Source: Nyssa sinensis (lineage: Eukaryota > Streptophyta > Magnoliopsida > Cornales > Nyssaceae). Taken from it: a stretch of DNA of 64,000 nt. Both the position numbers and the translations under genes were made by a program. The notes beneath the pieces are model-generated. The model was given only the letters and a program-made list of their open reading frames with translations. It was not told the origin of the DNA and searched no databases. The stretch spans positions 53,146,947 through 53,210,946 of the forward strand of contig CM018043.1 in NCBI GenBank assembly GCA_008638375.1, in the 5' to 3' direction. How positions within the stretch are numbered: the stretch's first letter is position 1; the number at the start of each line of letters is the position of its first letter. Positions 34,358 to 44,889 of the stretch are shown here, one piece after another.

Positions 34358-34566
34358 AACATACCTCAACTCCTACACATTCCATTCCATGAAAGTACCT
34401 CAACTTTTACACATTCCATTCCAATTGCATTGCTTTTACTTGGATCAAGCAACTTTCCTAAAATCACAGTCCAAGTAAAAGTACCTCAACTCCAACACAT
34501 TCCATTCCAATTGCATTGCTTTTACTTGGATCAAGCAACTTTCCTAAAATCACAGTTCAAGTAAAA
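34358..34566 (+). repeat. Tandem repeat, period 86 bp (two full copies and a partial one)
   Basis: GTACCTCAAC recurs at 34395 and 34481, followed each time by ACACATTCCATTCCAATTGC and GGATCAAGCAACTTTCCTAA. A shorter related block precedes them from about 34358. It is open in one frame but has no recognised protein similarity. Confidence 0.85.
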
Positions 34567-36314
34567 TTATATAAATTCATCCATGAGAACTCTGTTCTAA
34601 TTTTATAATTTGTTTGCACGTAATATCATTTTGAGTTCCAAAAGAAATTGTATAGAGGTATAACATTGATATAGTGACTAAGATATGGATTCATTGAAGA
34701 AGAGGAAAGACGATTTAAAAAACTAGCTGAGGAATATAACTTATGGTTTGATTAGCCCACCAACCCTAATGTATACAAAATGTATGTTAAGAAGAAGAAG
34801 AAACCTAAAAGGTTTTCCTAAGAATGTAGATACCTCCTGTTCCATACCGTTCCATGCTTCAAAACACGCTTATGAACTCTACCGTAAAGATCTCCTGGTC
34901 ATAGATTAGCTAACCATTTACCTTTGTGCTAATGTTCATGTTGATTACTGTATTATTCATATGGGCATATTCCTTTGATCCTTTATAATGCAATTCATTT
35001 AACAAAGTAACATGATAAGTTCAAGGGAGAAAATAATTGATTATTGGGACAAAAGACTAAACATAGTCTCTTTATCAACTTAAAGTGGATGATCATCTCC
35101 CTACCCTATAGATTCCTTTTTTTTTTTTTTTTCTTTCTAGGTAGGTCATCCCGGTAATCTGCTTCATTTGCTATTGCATTCATCATGTCGAAAGAACCTA
35201 AAATTTGTATACCAACTGCATGTAAACAAAATTTATGGACAGAAGGAGAAAGCTACAGTCTGTAGTTCTAACTTCTAAGTTTAATGAAAATAATTGAGAT
35301 ATTGTAGTCATGAAACTTAAATATACAATGTAATTCAGAAACACTACTGAACTCGATCAGTAGATGTTTTGCCTCTTTATAGAGTGCTTTATCCATCTAA
35401 TCGAACATTGTGACTGATTGTAGAGGTAGAACATCCAACAACAAAAATTTAGTAATTTTCTTGGACAATTGAGAACTCCTTTGAGACTAGAAAATGCAAT
35501 TCTATATGCAATACAACACGAACCCTCTTCCTGCTAAAACTCAGAGCTACATATACAAAAAGAAGGTATATAATTTTATAATAAAAAAAAATGTCTACTT
35601 TCACTAGTATCCAATAAATGTTTGGTAAGTGAGTTGCACCTCTAAGATGCCCAATAATGTCTTGAGAAAGAAGTTCCAACCATAAAAAAGCTACAGAAGC
35701 AGCTGAGAAACAAAAAGGATATCCAAATCAGTTCAAGGTGTTCACTATTGTATGATTTTTGAATAAATTAGTGAAGCCGGTGTTTGGATAAAAAAAGAAA
35801 GAGCTCACAGGTGGGAAAGAGATCGAGTATAATTAATCACTTTAATCAATAGTTGAGAAAATATAAAATTATGAATGCTATATATATATATATATATAAA
35901 ACATTGTGGATGGTAAGTATTTAAGTGAGAATTTATAAATTTTTATTTTTATTGTGTTGATATTTGACAAAAAAATATGGTTTCAACTTTCACACATTAA
36001 GAATTTAAAATAAAAGAAAAATTATTAGTAATAAGTAATAACTATCTCGGTTTGTGCGGTGAAAAAACACAGTTTAATTTACTCAAAACCATTTTTTTTT
36101 CTTTTTTTCCCATTTTCTTTCGATAGTGCCATTCTTCTATTTAAGACGGATAGGTTCAAAAAGTTGGTACAATGCATAGAAGGCGAGAAGACTCCCCTCT
36201 GCTTTCTTCACCGGACTGGTTCGTCGCCGAAGAAGTGTCGGTCGGTGCTCGGTGGAATGAACACTCCGGCAACCTCTGCATATCTTTTTATTATTCATCT
36301 TTTCCGGCATTAAC
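34567..36314. other. AT-rich intergenic DNA
   Basis: No gene was recognised. There is a T run at about 35117-35132 and (TA)n at about 35880-35899. A GC-richer patch at 36170-36280 has overlapping short frames on both strands and might be a 5' UTR or decayed exon of whatever lies to the right. Confidence 0.4.
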
Positions 36315-36960
36315 GAGACACTGGAGATCAATCGATCCAAAAGGTTGGCCTCTTTCTTCTTCTTCTTCTTTTTTAACGGAATCAATGCTTTTCCGGTTGA
36401 AATTCAATTCGCGTTTCAATCGATAAAGATCAGGATTGCCTTCTTTTAGTTTAACGCATGCAGCAAACATTGGAAATCAATGAATCACCAAAGGTTTGCC
36501 TCTGACTTCTTCTTCTTCTTTTTTAACGGAATCAATGCTTTTCCAGTTGAAATTCCGTTCATGTTTCAATCGATAAAGATGAAGATTGCCTTCTTATAGT
36601 TTCTCTTTGTTATATACACAGCATATGGATCTAAGGCACGCGCGCAGACATTCGAAATCAATCGATCACCAAAGCTTGTCCTCTTGCTTCTTCTTCTTTA
36701 ACGGAATCAATGCTTTTCCGGTTGAGATTCAGTTCATGTTTCAATCGATAAAGATGAAGATTGCCTTCTTATAGTTTCTCTTTGCTATATATAAAGCATA
36801 CATATCTAATACGCAGATACACACGGAAGACATTGGAGATCAATCGGTCACCAGAGGTTGGCCTCTTTCTTCTTCTTTAACAGAGTCAATGCTTTTCCGG
36901 TTGAAATTCAGTCCATGTTTCAATATATAAAGATGAAGATTGCCTTCTTATGTTAATTTT
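36315..36960 (+). repeat. Four-copy tandem repeat, period about 150-180 bp
   Basis: Units begin near 36315, 36466, 36647 and 36828, each with an ACATTGGAAATCAATCGATC-like start, then CCAAAGGTTGGCCTC, a TTCTTCTTC tract, CAATGCTTTTCCGGTTGA and TGTTTCAATCGATAAAGATG. Copies 2 to 4 differ by substitutions and by an extra ~30 bp with TATATA-type sequence. It lies just upstream of the exon-like block at 37.1 kb, so it may be a repetitive leader or promoter region. Confidence 0.85.
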
Positions 36961-37109
36961 CTTTAACACAAAAAAGGTACTGAAATATATGTTAATTTTC
37001 TTCCTTGGACAATAAAAGCAGCAGCAGTAATCTACATTAATATTTTTTAGTGTTGAATTATGTCCAAATTTGAGATGATATTAGATGCAGTAAATTGGCC
37101 TATCCTTAC

Positions 37110-38190
37110 ATGAGTTTCTAAATCTCCAAGGCAAAAGCAATATTTTGAGCAAAGAAAACGGCAACAACAGCAACAGCAGACAACTGGGATAGACAGCTAT
37201 TCTGATGGAATGAACACATGCAGCCAACATCGAACAAATAGTAGATCGCCGGATGTTCCCAGTTTGCTAAATTTGTCAACAAATGTGCAGTCCGGTTGCA
37301 CCAGTGGTAAGTCTATCTAAAATTTTTATTTTTTTGGGAAGTTCATGGCATTCTATTTTCCTCTCTCTTTTCTTTATGTGGAAAGTGGTTGAGATCTTAG
37401 TTATGTTGCTGATTCCTATTATGTTTGTTACTTATTAGATCATACTTATAATGTTACATTTGCTTTCTTTTCAATTGATATAGTACGCTTGCCATGGCCT
37501 ATGATTTTCCCCCCTTTTCGGGCAGTCTTGAGAAAGTTGTTTGGACACCTGGAAACTGAAGATTGAGCACTGTTCATGCCTGTGCAGTTAATTACACAAA
37601 CTAATCAAAATTTCAAACTAGTGCTGTGATTTGTACTTAGTAACTTCTTGCTTTTCACTGAAAACTTCCTTATTTTCTATAAATCTACTAGCTGAGAATG
37701 TTTTCTCTTTCAAGTTTCAAGTTTCAAGTGTGGTTTCTTGTCTAAAAATTTAATTTGGTCAGTATTTTTCTGGTGTTGTAGTGACATCTGTAATAAAGAT
37801 GTGGTTAGCTTGTATATATTAATTATATCCAACAAATCATATCTTTTAAAATTTAATTAAACACTGTAAGTTATCTTCAAAAAGGCAATAAATATACCAA
37901 CAATATGAATGCAACTTTTTTCTGGATGCTTTGCCATGTAGGTTTGGTCTTATAATGGTCGTTTTGCTCTAAATATTTCTTTGTTGATGGATTCATGGTG
38001 TTCAATGTATATAAATTTTCTATATCTTTTCTCTTACATTTCCAGTTTTGTAACCATATAAGCAAGGAAAAATTCAGAGGTCAATGCTTTGACTGAGGAC
38101 TATCACATTACAAAGTCTCCACCTACAATTCAAACCAACAAAGTCACTCGAGTGAACCTATTGAATTTGTGGAAGCAAGTAGGCTTTTCT
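37110..38190 (+). pseudogene. Two exon-like pieces of an unrecognised plant protein
   Basis: The block ending at about 37306 reads QYFEQRKRQQQQQQTTGIDS and continues openly to SLLNLSTNVQSGCTSG, followed by a GTAAGT donor. A second open block at about 38079-38178 reads EVNALTEDYHITKSPPTIQT and ends near a weak donor-like site. The Gln-rich 'YFEQRKRQQQQQ' pattern looks like a real, conserved plant sequence, but I cannot name the family. No start exon, further exons or stop were found, so this is probably a gene fragment. Confidence 0.4.
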
Positions 38191-38394
38191 AAACTTAATC
38201 CAAGGTTTTAGCATTAAATAGTTCTTCTTTTTTCTTTTTTTCTTTTTTCTCAATTATTCTGGGTATTATATGAAACATTTTACGCATGATAGTTTTGTGC
38301 TGAAGTAGGAACTTCATCTGACTACCAAGGAGACAATGTATACCCAAAAAAGTAAGTTTTGTGTGCACGCGTGTTTCTTTAATTATCAAAGCCC

Positions 38395-38790
38395 CGGTAA
38401 CTCTTTACACACAATTAGTGAAGACCTCTAGCGAAAAGCAAACAATTAGTGAAGAACTCTAGCAAAGAGCAAACAGTGAAATTTCTTAACCCAAAAACTC
38501 AATATTTTTCTTAAATCCTATCACGTGCACCTCCCGTGACCCTCAGCCTCAAAAGTATATAAAGCCCCAGCGAGAACCGGTTTTTCATAAGGTGCAAGGT
38601 GGAAACTAAAAGCTCGCGGCGGGAAAGAATAAGAACAGAAAACTGAAGCAACCCACCATATTTTCTCTCTAAAGAAACAATCTTCCTCTCTTCTTCTTCT
38701 TATTCTTCTTCTATCTCTCTCTGCCATTAAAGGCTACGGAAAGAAGCTTTCGGAGTTGAAATCAATCGACCGAGTAATTATCACATCAAA
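38395..38790 (+). promoter_or_regulatory. Candidate plant promoter and 5' UTR
   Basis: There is a CACGTG (G-box) at 38522-38527, a good TATA box TATATAAAG at about 38557, and about 100 bases later a pyrimidine-rich leader with TTCTTCTTC and CTCTCTCTC. That arrangement is common for plant promoters. A short direct repeat (ACAATTAGTGAAGA..CTCTAGC, two copies) lies at about 38411-38470. The first ATG after it (about 38789) soon meets a GTATTT donor-like site. It may drive the R1 gene to the right, but no exon chain was established. Confidence 0.5.
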
Positions 38791-38919
38791 TGTTTGACGG
38801 TATTTACAGTTCTTGCATTTCTCGTATCACTCCAACTGTTTTTATATAATTCTTTTTATTTATCCTTTTTTATGCGTTCTTTCTTTGATAGATGAAGGTT
38901 TTATTTGTTGTCGTTAAAT

Positions 38920-40030
38920 TACAAGATCATCGAGAGTTCTGATTAATTTTCAAGCCAAAACTAAATTTTATTTCCAAAGAAAACCAAGTACATATGATTT
39001 TGATTTTTGATTTCAGGGGTCAGGGTTTCAATCTTGGTTTTCTTACAAGAAGAACGTTCTTGCGATCATCCGTGACTTGCACATGAATTTTCTTTGTTTC
39101 TTTATCGGTAGTGGTTGACAATTCTTTGAATTTTAGTTTGATAATTCTTTTTAATTTGTTTGTTTTTACCAAAATAACATCAATCTTTTTTGGCGATTTA
39201 ATATTTTATTTAAGTAATATTGATCTTATTATCTATATAATTTTCTGTAGATTCAATCTTTATTTTATGATTGAAGTTTATAAATTGGTGCTGAAACATC
39301 TCTATATTTGATGATTGCTTAAGTTTTATTTGAATTTCAAGTTGAAATTGAATGTAGTTTCTCAAGAAAAACAATTCCGTGTTTTACTTCATTTTTGGGG
39401 GCTCAGTGGTTTAAACTTCAGTTTTTATACAAGGTTATCATTGTATGACTATCTTTGATTTTTTTTTTTTTTTCTCTTTTTGATTTTGATAATCTTTGAT
39501 TTTCAGTCTGAATGGTGCATCTGTTTGAATTTTGATTGTTTGGGTAGCTGTTTTTAGTTAATCCACCTTTATGATTTAGAATAATTTGTGATCAGAAAAT
39601 TGTACGATTAGGGAAGATGCAATAATCTGAAGTATAATATAGGCATTATTGAGTAACATTAATCCTTAATTAGCCTTGTGCACTGGGTTTTCTCTTTACA
39701 AATCCTTAATCAAGTTATTCTCTGCTGTATGTTAACGTTAAGAGTTTTGAAACCACTGTAGTCTGAGTGATATTGTCTGGAACCTTCTTTCTTCTGTGGT
39801 TGATGTTTGTTTGTCGCAGTTGCTACATTTGATAATTATTCAGGTTTCTGGTTCAATATCAAGTTGAAACCAAATGTTATTTTCGAAGAAAACTGATTCC
39901 ATGTCATAGTTTAATTTGGGGGCTATTATCTTATGCAGGTTTAAATTTTTAGTATCTTGATAATTCTCTTTAGTTGAAGTAATGAATTTTTAACCAATTT
40001 AGAATGATTAGTTACCAGAAAACTGTAGAA
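38920..40030 (+). repeat. Three diverged modules in an intron-like stretch
   Basis: Around 38940-39060, 39320-39440 and 39840-39960 a similar order of words occurs: a TTCAAGTTGAAA-type word, then AAATTTTATTTC/AAATGTTATTTTC, AAGAAAAC, and a GGGGGCT- or GGGGTCAG-type block before TTTCA or TTTAAA. Similarity is modest. No open frame runs through them. Confidence 0.4.
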
Positions 40031-40835
40031 TTAGGGAAAGCTAGAAACCAATATAATTGAACCGGCACTTACTTTCACCAAGCGGGTACTGAAAGATGTC
40101 AAAAATATTTCCTGCAAAAAGATCTATACACAACTGCTTCGAATTTTGGCCAGAATGAACTTGTTCAAACGACTTCTTTACTTGAAAGTTCAATTCTCCA
40201 AAGATTAATGTACTTGCCTTTCCACACTGTGTTCCCACACATGTCGATACATTGTCCTATTTCAACAGTGAAATTTCTTTCACATCATTCGTTTGGCCTG
40301 TTGGAAGTAGGTTCATACCATCTAAGGTGAGCTTTTTTAAAAATAAAAAAATCTCTCCGACGAGTAATATTAAACCTGTGTTAAATAAGTTGTTTTAATT
40401 GTTGACAATTTTGGTAATCTTTTCAACTCTTTTTTCATTTCATGATTGTCTTTTTGACTCCATGCAGTTGGGATTTTTATTTATTTATATTTTATTATTA
40501 GTTGAGATTAAATCTGCATTTTAAGCTTTATAAATTCGAAGCATAAATCGACAATTAATTTCAAGAATTTGAGAAATTGCTATTAATATGTAAGTTTAAG
40601 TCTTCAAAAATAGGTACCATTCACTTTTGGTAACTTGAGAAAATGTCAGTAAATTTATGCAGCATAAGAAACTCAGTCTCTAATCCAAAATTATCCTCAA
40701 ACCTTGCAGCGATACCCACATCTCTCTCACTAACTATTAAGTAACGGGTTGCAATTTCATTGTTATCTCCACGACATTGAAGCTGGATAAATTTGTCCTT
40801 CTTGCCAATGATGTGGTATTAATGTGTCAAATCAA

Positions 40836-43270
40836 GTACCCAACCCTTGTTGCAACACAAGACTGTTATTTTGATGCTTCATTTGTATTGTTGAACATAA
40901 TACACCAATATTACATTGTGTCTATAGATCAGGTTTTAATTATCTAGTTAACCCAATTGATTTTATGAAGATCAATGCAGGGTTGAAGTATAACATATCT
41001 GTAGTAGTAATGTATCTATTTTCACTACAGGATATGAATTTTGACAAAGAACTTCAGGATCAATGCTTGGAAGAAAAGAGGTTTAAGGTAGAAAACAGGA
41101 AACTCTTGACGTTATTGCTGGGACTTGATGCATTGTTTAGTCCATGTCCAATTTGTTGGAAACAGCTACATAATATAAGAGAAGACTGCTCATGCAGAAG
41201 CAGATGGCACCAGAAAGCATAATATTACTTTTTTGAACTATTACGCCTCCTATAAAATTTTTTAGGCCATGGTTAAATTTTATGGTGTGCTGCAATTGGT
41301 GTGCCAATCATTTATTAAATTTTGTACTTTTTGGCAGCGTTTTGTACTCGAGTAGTAGTATTTTTATGGAACTACGAGAAGCAGATAATATTTCCAAGGC
41401 AGCTTACAAGGAACTCATGAGTCATGACAATTGCTGTGGAAGCAAAGACCTGGTTGTATCTACTCCTGCATTAGGTTCACTCGAGGAATTCCTACAAATG
41501 ATTCAGGACCCTATGTCTGATTCATTGTTTCGAAACAGAGCACTTGAAATGGCACGACCTTCTTTTAGGACCTCATCTTGCCCAAAGAAATCCCAATCAG
41601 TGGCAAATATTATTAATTACTTCTCTTTCTTTTTTGGAGGTAACCTCATTGTTGACCTGTGACATGCATTATAGCATTGCATATAGTGCGTGTGTACATA
41701 CTCTTTTGGTTTATCATCGCTCTCGTTGCTAATAATTTAATTTTTGTTTTGTTTATTTGCTTGCAAAAGTTTCTCCTTCATTTAGAGATTTTGAGGAAAT
41801 TAATTGAAGGGGAAATGAAACAAAGACAAAGAGCCAGATTAAATCATCTTAAAACTTCAGCTCGATTGGTATGTACTTTTTCCTCTCATTTCATTTCACA
41901 ACTACTTGTATAGGTTTACATTTCTTGGATGTAATTTTCCATTTTTTGGGCTCTGATATGATGTATTGTGAAGAAAAAGTTATTGTAGAGGGAAAAGGAA
42001 ACTCCCTGATCGAAGGTACAGGCACAAAACCAAGGAGTGGTATGTGGCCCAAAATGAAATATTACTGATTATAGCAGCTGTTGTTTATAATTGTAAATTT
42101 TTTGTTTGTAGGATTGAACAAAAACTAGGCTAACTGTATACCGTATCATTCTTCTTTATAGAGCTAGACACCAAGAGAATCTTTTTATATATTTTCAAAG
42201 AAATGCAACAAAAGATTGTTAAAGCTGGCACAATTCCAAGCTTCTATATGCCTTACAATGGGTCAGTTAACTAAACGTAGAGTTACCTGTTGCGATTTTA
42301 CCTCTTTTTTGGTGCTTGTTTATGTTGAGAGACATTTTGCTTAATTCCGCTCTGCTGTTGATCTGGAATTCCAAATTTGCATGCAAATGCTATAAAAGAG
42401 TATTCCTTATCCATAATTAATTTTGTCAATTTTGATGTTCCAATAATTTTTAAAATTTTTATTTTTGTTTAGTACACTTTTTTTTTCCGTCTTTCTAATC
42501 GTTGAAAAACTTGAAGAAGTGTCCATTAGTCACATGGTCCCGAGGCTGGCAAAATATCGTTTTCTAAAGGTATTAGTTGCACTTTCTACTTGTTTTGATA
42601 ATTGTTAGCTATTTCCAATGATTTATTTTTTCTATATATTGTTCTTTTTGATTAGTTTCCCTAAGGCTTGACTTGAAAAAACATTGGTTTTATACCAAAT
42701 GAAAATTGCTACACATCATTGAACGAAATGATATTGAAACAATTTAACGAACTTAACACTAGAAGTTTGAGAAAAAAAGGGTACTTTTTATATATACTCC
42801 ATAAACCTATCTCCTTTGCTACATATAAAAAATAAAAATAAAAATAGGCCATATTGGGTCTAGACCAAACAAAAATGTACTAATAAAAAATATGCATCAA
42901 ATTACAATGAAATATGACCAAGATTCAAATAATAGATTTAGTGTCAAAATTCATTTGACTTTGAGCACAATGAATACAAGATCTACAGCGATGCTAATAA
43001 TAAATATTTTGTAAATTACCTTAAGCTAATAATATTTATATATTTAAAAAAAAATACAATTAGCTAATAATATATAAGGATCATTATTATAAAATTCGAG
43101 AGAGTGAGTTTCTGCCCTAGTCGTTCAAACGACGACATTTTCATTTGAACGAAGCATTTATTGCGAGCCGTTGTCAGCGGTGCTCGTTCCAACAAAAAAA
43201 TCCTTGTTCGAATGAGGTACGGTTTTCAAGGCGATGCTTGGTTGTCCGAACGGTTTCTATTTGTTAATTT
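40836..43270 (+). repeat. Segmental duplication unit R1
   Basis: R1 matches R2 (48105-51565) and, in parts, R3 (58345-59985) in the same orientation. Relative to R2 it lacks about 1.4 kb: at about 41341-41354 it passes straight from the region before the LEPSPAGN exon to the SSSIFMEL exon. Its tail (43080-43270, with CGTTCAAACGA and GAATGAGGTACGGTTTTCAA) matches the tail of R3 but is absent from R2. Confidence 0.85.
41032..41868 (+). pseudogene. Unrecognised gene, R1 copy (internally deleted)
   Basis: Exon-like blocks: at about 41032-41222, after an ACTACAG acceptor, DMNFDKELQDQCLEEKRFKV followed by a Cys-containing part (CPICWKQLHNI) and a stop; at about 41354-41640, SSSIFMELREADNISKAAYK and ALGSLEEFLQMIQDP; at 41770-41868, FLLHLEILRKLIEGEMKQRQ with a GTATGT donor. 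The same blocks recur in R2. The block chain lacks the exons present between them in R2. I do not recognise the protein; it has charged helical segments and no catalytic motif I know. Confidence 0.45.
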
Positions 43271-43887
43271 TTAAAAATTTTACTGGTTGCAATGTTATGG
43301 AATTTCCAAAATCAATTACCTTTTGCTTGATTGATAATGATATGAATACGTTTGAGTGATGGTTGTTTCCATGAGTTGTGATTTTGTTCAATGCACGAAA
43401 TCAAAATGACATGTAGTGACATGAATCAAAATGCACGTGCTTTACAATATGTATATTGATTCTTTCTATGCATTATTATGCCAATGAAAAAATAAATAAA
43501 TTAAAGTATATTGCAATTTTACGAAATTTTTAGTTAACCTTGTTCATACCATTGGGTGCATGCTATTGCTGCAGATATTTCCTGGTGCTCTCCTTATAGA
43601 CTGTTCCATCTTTGTATTGTTGGCTGGCGTTGTTCTGCCATTATTTTCTTGTTTTGGTCCTCTTTTTGATTGTCTCTTTCTCTTTTTTTTTTTCTTTTAT
43701 TCTTTTGGTGGCCTGTAAAGGCCTTGGTTTGGCTCTGGCTTCTCTCTGCGTTACTTCTCTATTATATAAAATTCTATTACCTACCAAAAAAAACATCAAA
43801 ACTCCATTTAGTTTCTTTGGCAAACTAATGACTAAATACGGAAGTAAGCAAGTTGTAGTTTGATCAAGCTTGATTTAATTTCCTGAA
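43271..43887. other. Unique spacer between R1 and a hAT element
   Basis: No gene was recognised. The T- and hydrophobic-residue-rich frames at 43612-43863 follow base composition. Confidence 0.4.
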
Positions 43888-43895
43888 CATACAAG

Positions 43896-44570
43896 CAAGG
43901 ATCAAAATATCTTTTCGATGTATAGTTTCGGTCTGTCCAGAAACAGAAACGTTTCGGAAATATAATGGAAACGGAGAAAAAATTGGAAACATGTGGAAAC
44001 ATAATTTAATATTTATATATTTATACAAATATATAGGCCTATTTATTGAATATTTGTGCATGTTTAAGGCATATACATCATATTCATGATAAATGATACT
44101 AATTCTTGATAAATGACATAATAGATATATACTATGCAATATCCACGAATTAGATAATTTGACACAAGTTACATATAAAATAAAAAGTAAAACAAATAGC
44201 GATTTAAATCTATTATAGTTAGTAACTTAGTATTAAAATAGTTGTTTCTCTACACTTTATTTCCCCTACGACTTTTCTATTATTTTAGGAAAAATAATAG
44301 AAATATATTTTCTTATAATTTTGAGTCTTAATCCTTGAAAAATAAATGAATATTATTTTTTACTAACTTCTAGAATTATTGTTGATATAAAAGAAATGTT
44401 TCCTCTGATTCGGTATGTTTCCACTAGTTTCAGTATGTTTCCATGGAAACAATTTTGTTTTCATGGAAACATGTGAATTTCGATATTCTACAAGTGTTTC
44501 GTTTCGGTTTCCTGAGAAACGAAAACGTTTAGACCGTTTCGATAGAAAAGAAACGAAACTTTGATCCTTG
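43896..44570. mobile_element. Non-autonomous hAT-type transposon, 675 bp
   Basis: A perfect 8-bp target duplication CATACAAG lies at 43888-43895 and 44571-44578. The terminal inverted repeat is CAAGGATCAAA at the left with an exact complement at the right. The subterminal regions repeat GAAAC/GTTTC words many times, as expected for transposase-binding motifs of hAT elements. There is no transposase ORF. Confidence 0.92.
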
Positions 44571-44815
44571 CATACAAGTTTAACCGGGGTTTGGAACTAG
44601 GAAGACACTTTGTGAACCAAATCTGTGTAATGGCTTCTTAGAAATAACAGTCATGCGGCAAGTATGAGATGTGTCCATGTGAAGATTGAGGCAGACAAGG
44701 TTGATGATGATAAAGCTAAGATCTTGCAGATGAATAGGTATGAATCTTAGCTATGATTTTGTCTGATAGAATATATTACTTCTCAATTACAAAATTGTTT
44801 TGATCTTCGAGTTGA

Positions 44816-44818
<3 letters not shown>

Positions 44819-44866
<48 letters not shown>
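44819..44866. repeat. (GA)n microsatellite
   Basis: About 24 consecutive GA units, just left of segment A1. Confidence 0.95.
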
Positions 44867-44867
<1 letters not shown>

Positions 44868-44889
44868 ATTCAGTTGATTGGGGTTAATG

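Noticed and set aside
36315..36960. Tandem array as a CRISPR-like array
   Set aside because: The units are long (150-180 bp), variable and without short repeat/spacer alternation, in a plant context.
38521..38727. Minus frame MAERDRRRIRRRREE
   Set aside because: It is the complement of a CT-rich 5' UTR-like leader; the plus-strand TATA box and G-box fit a promoter better.
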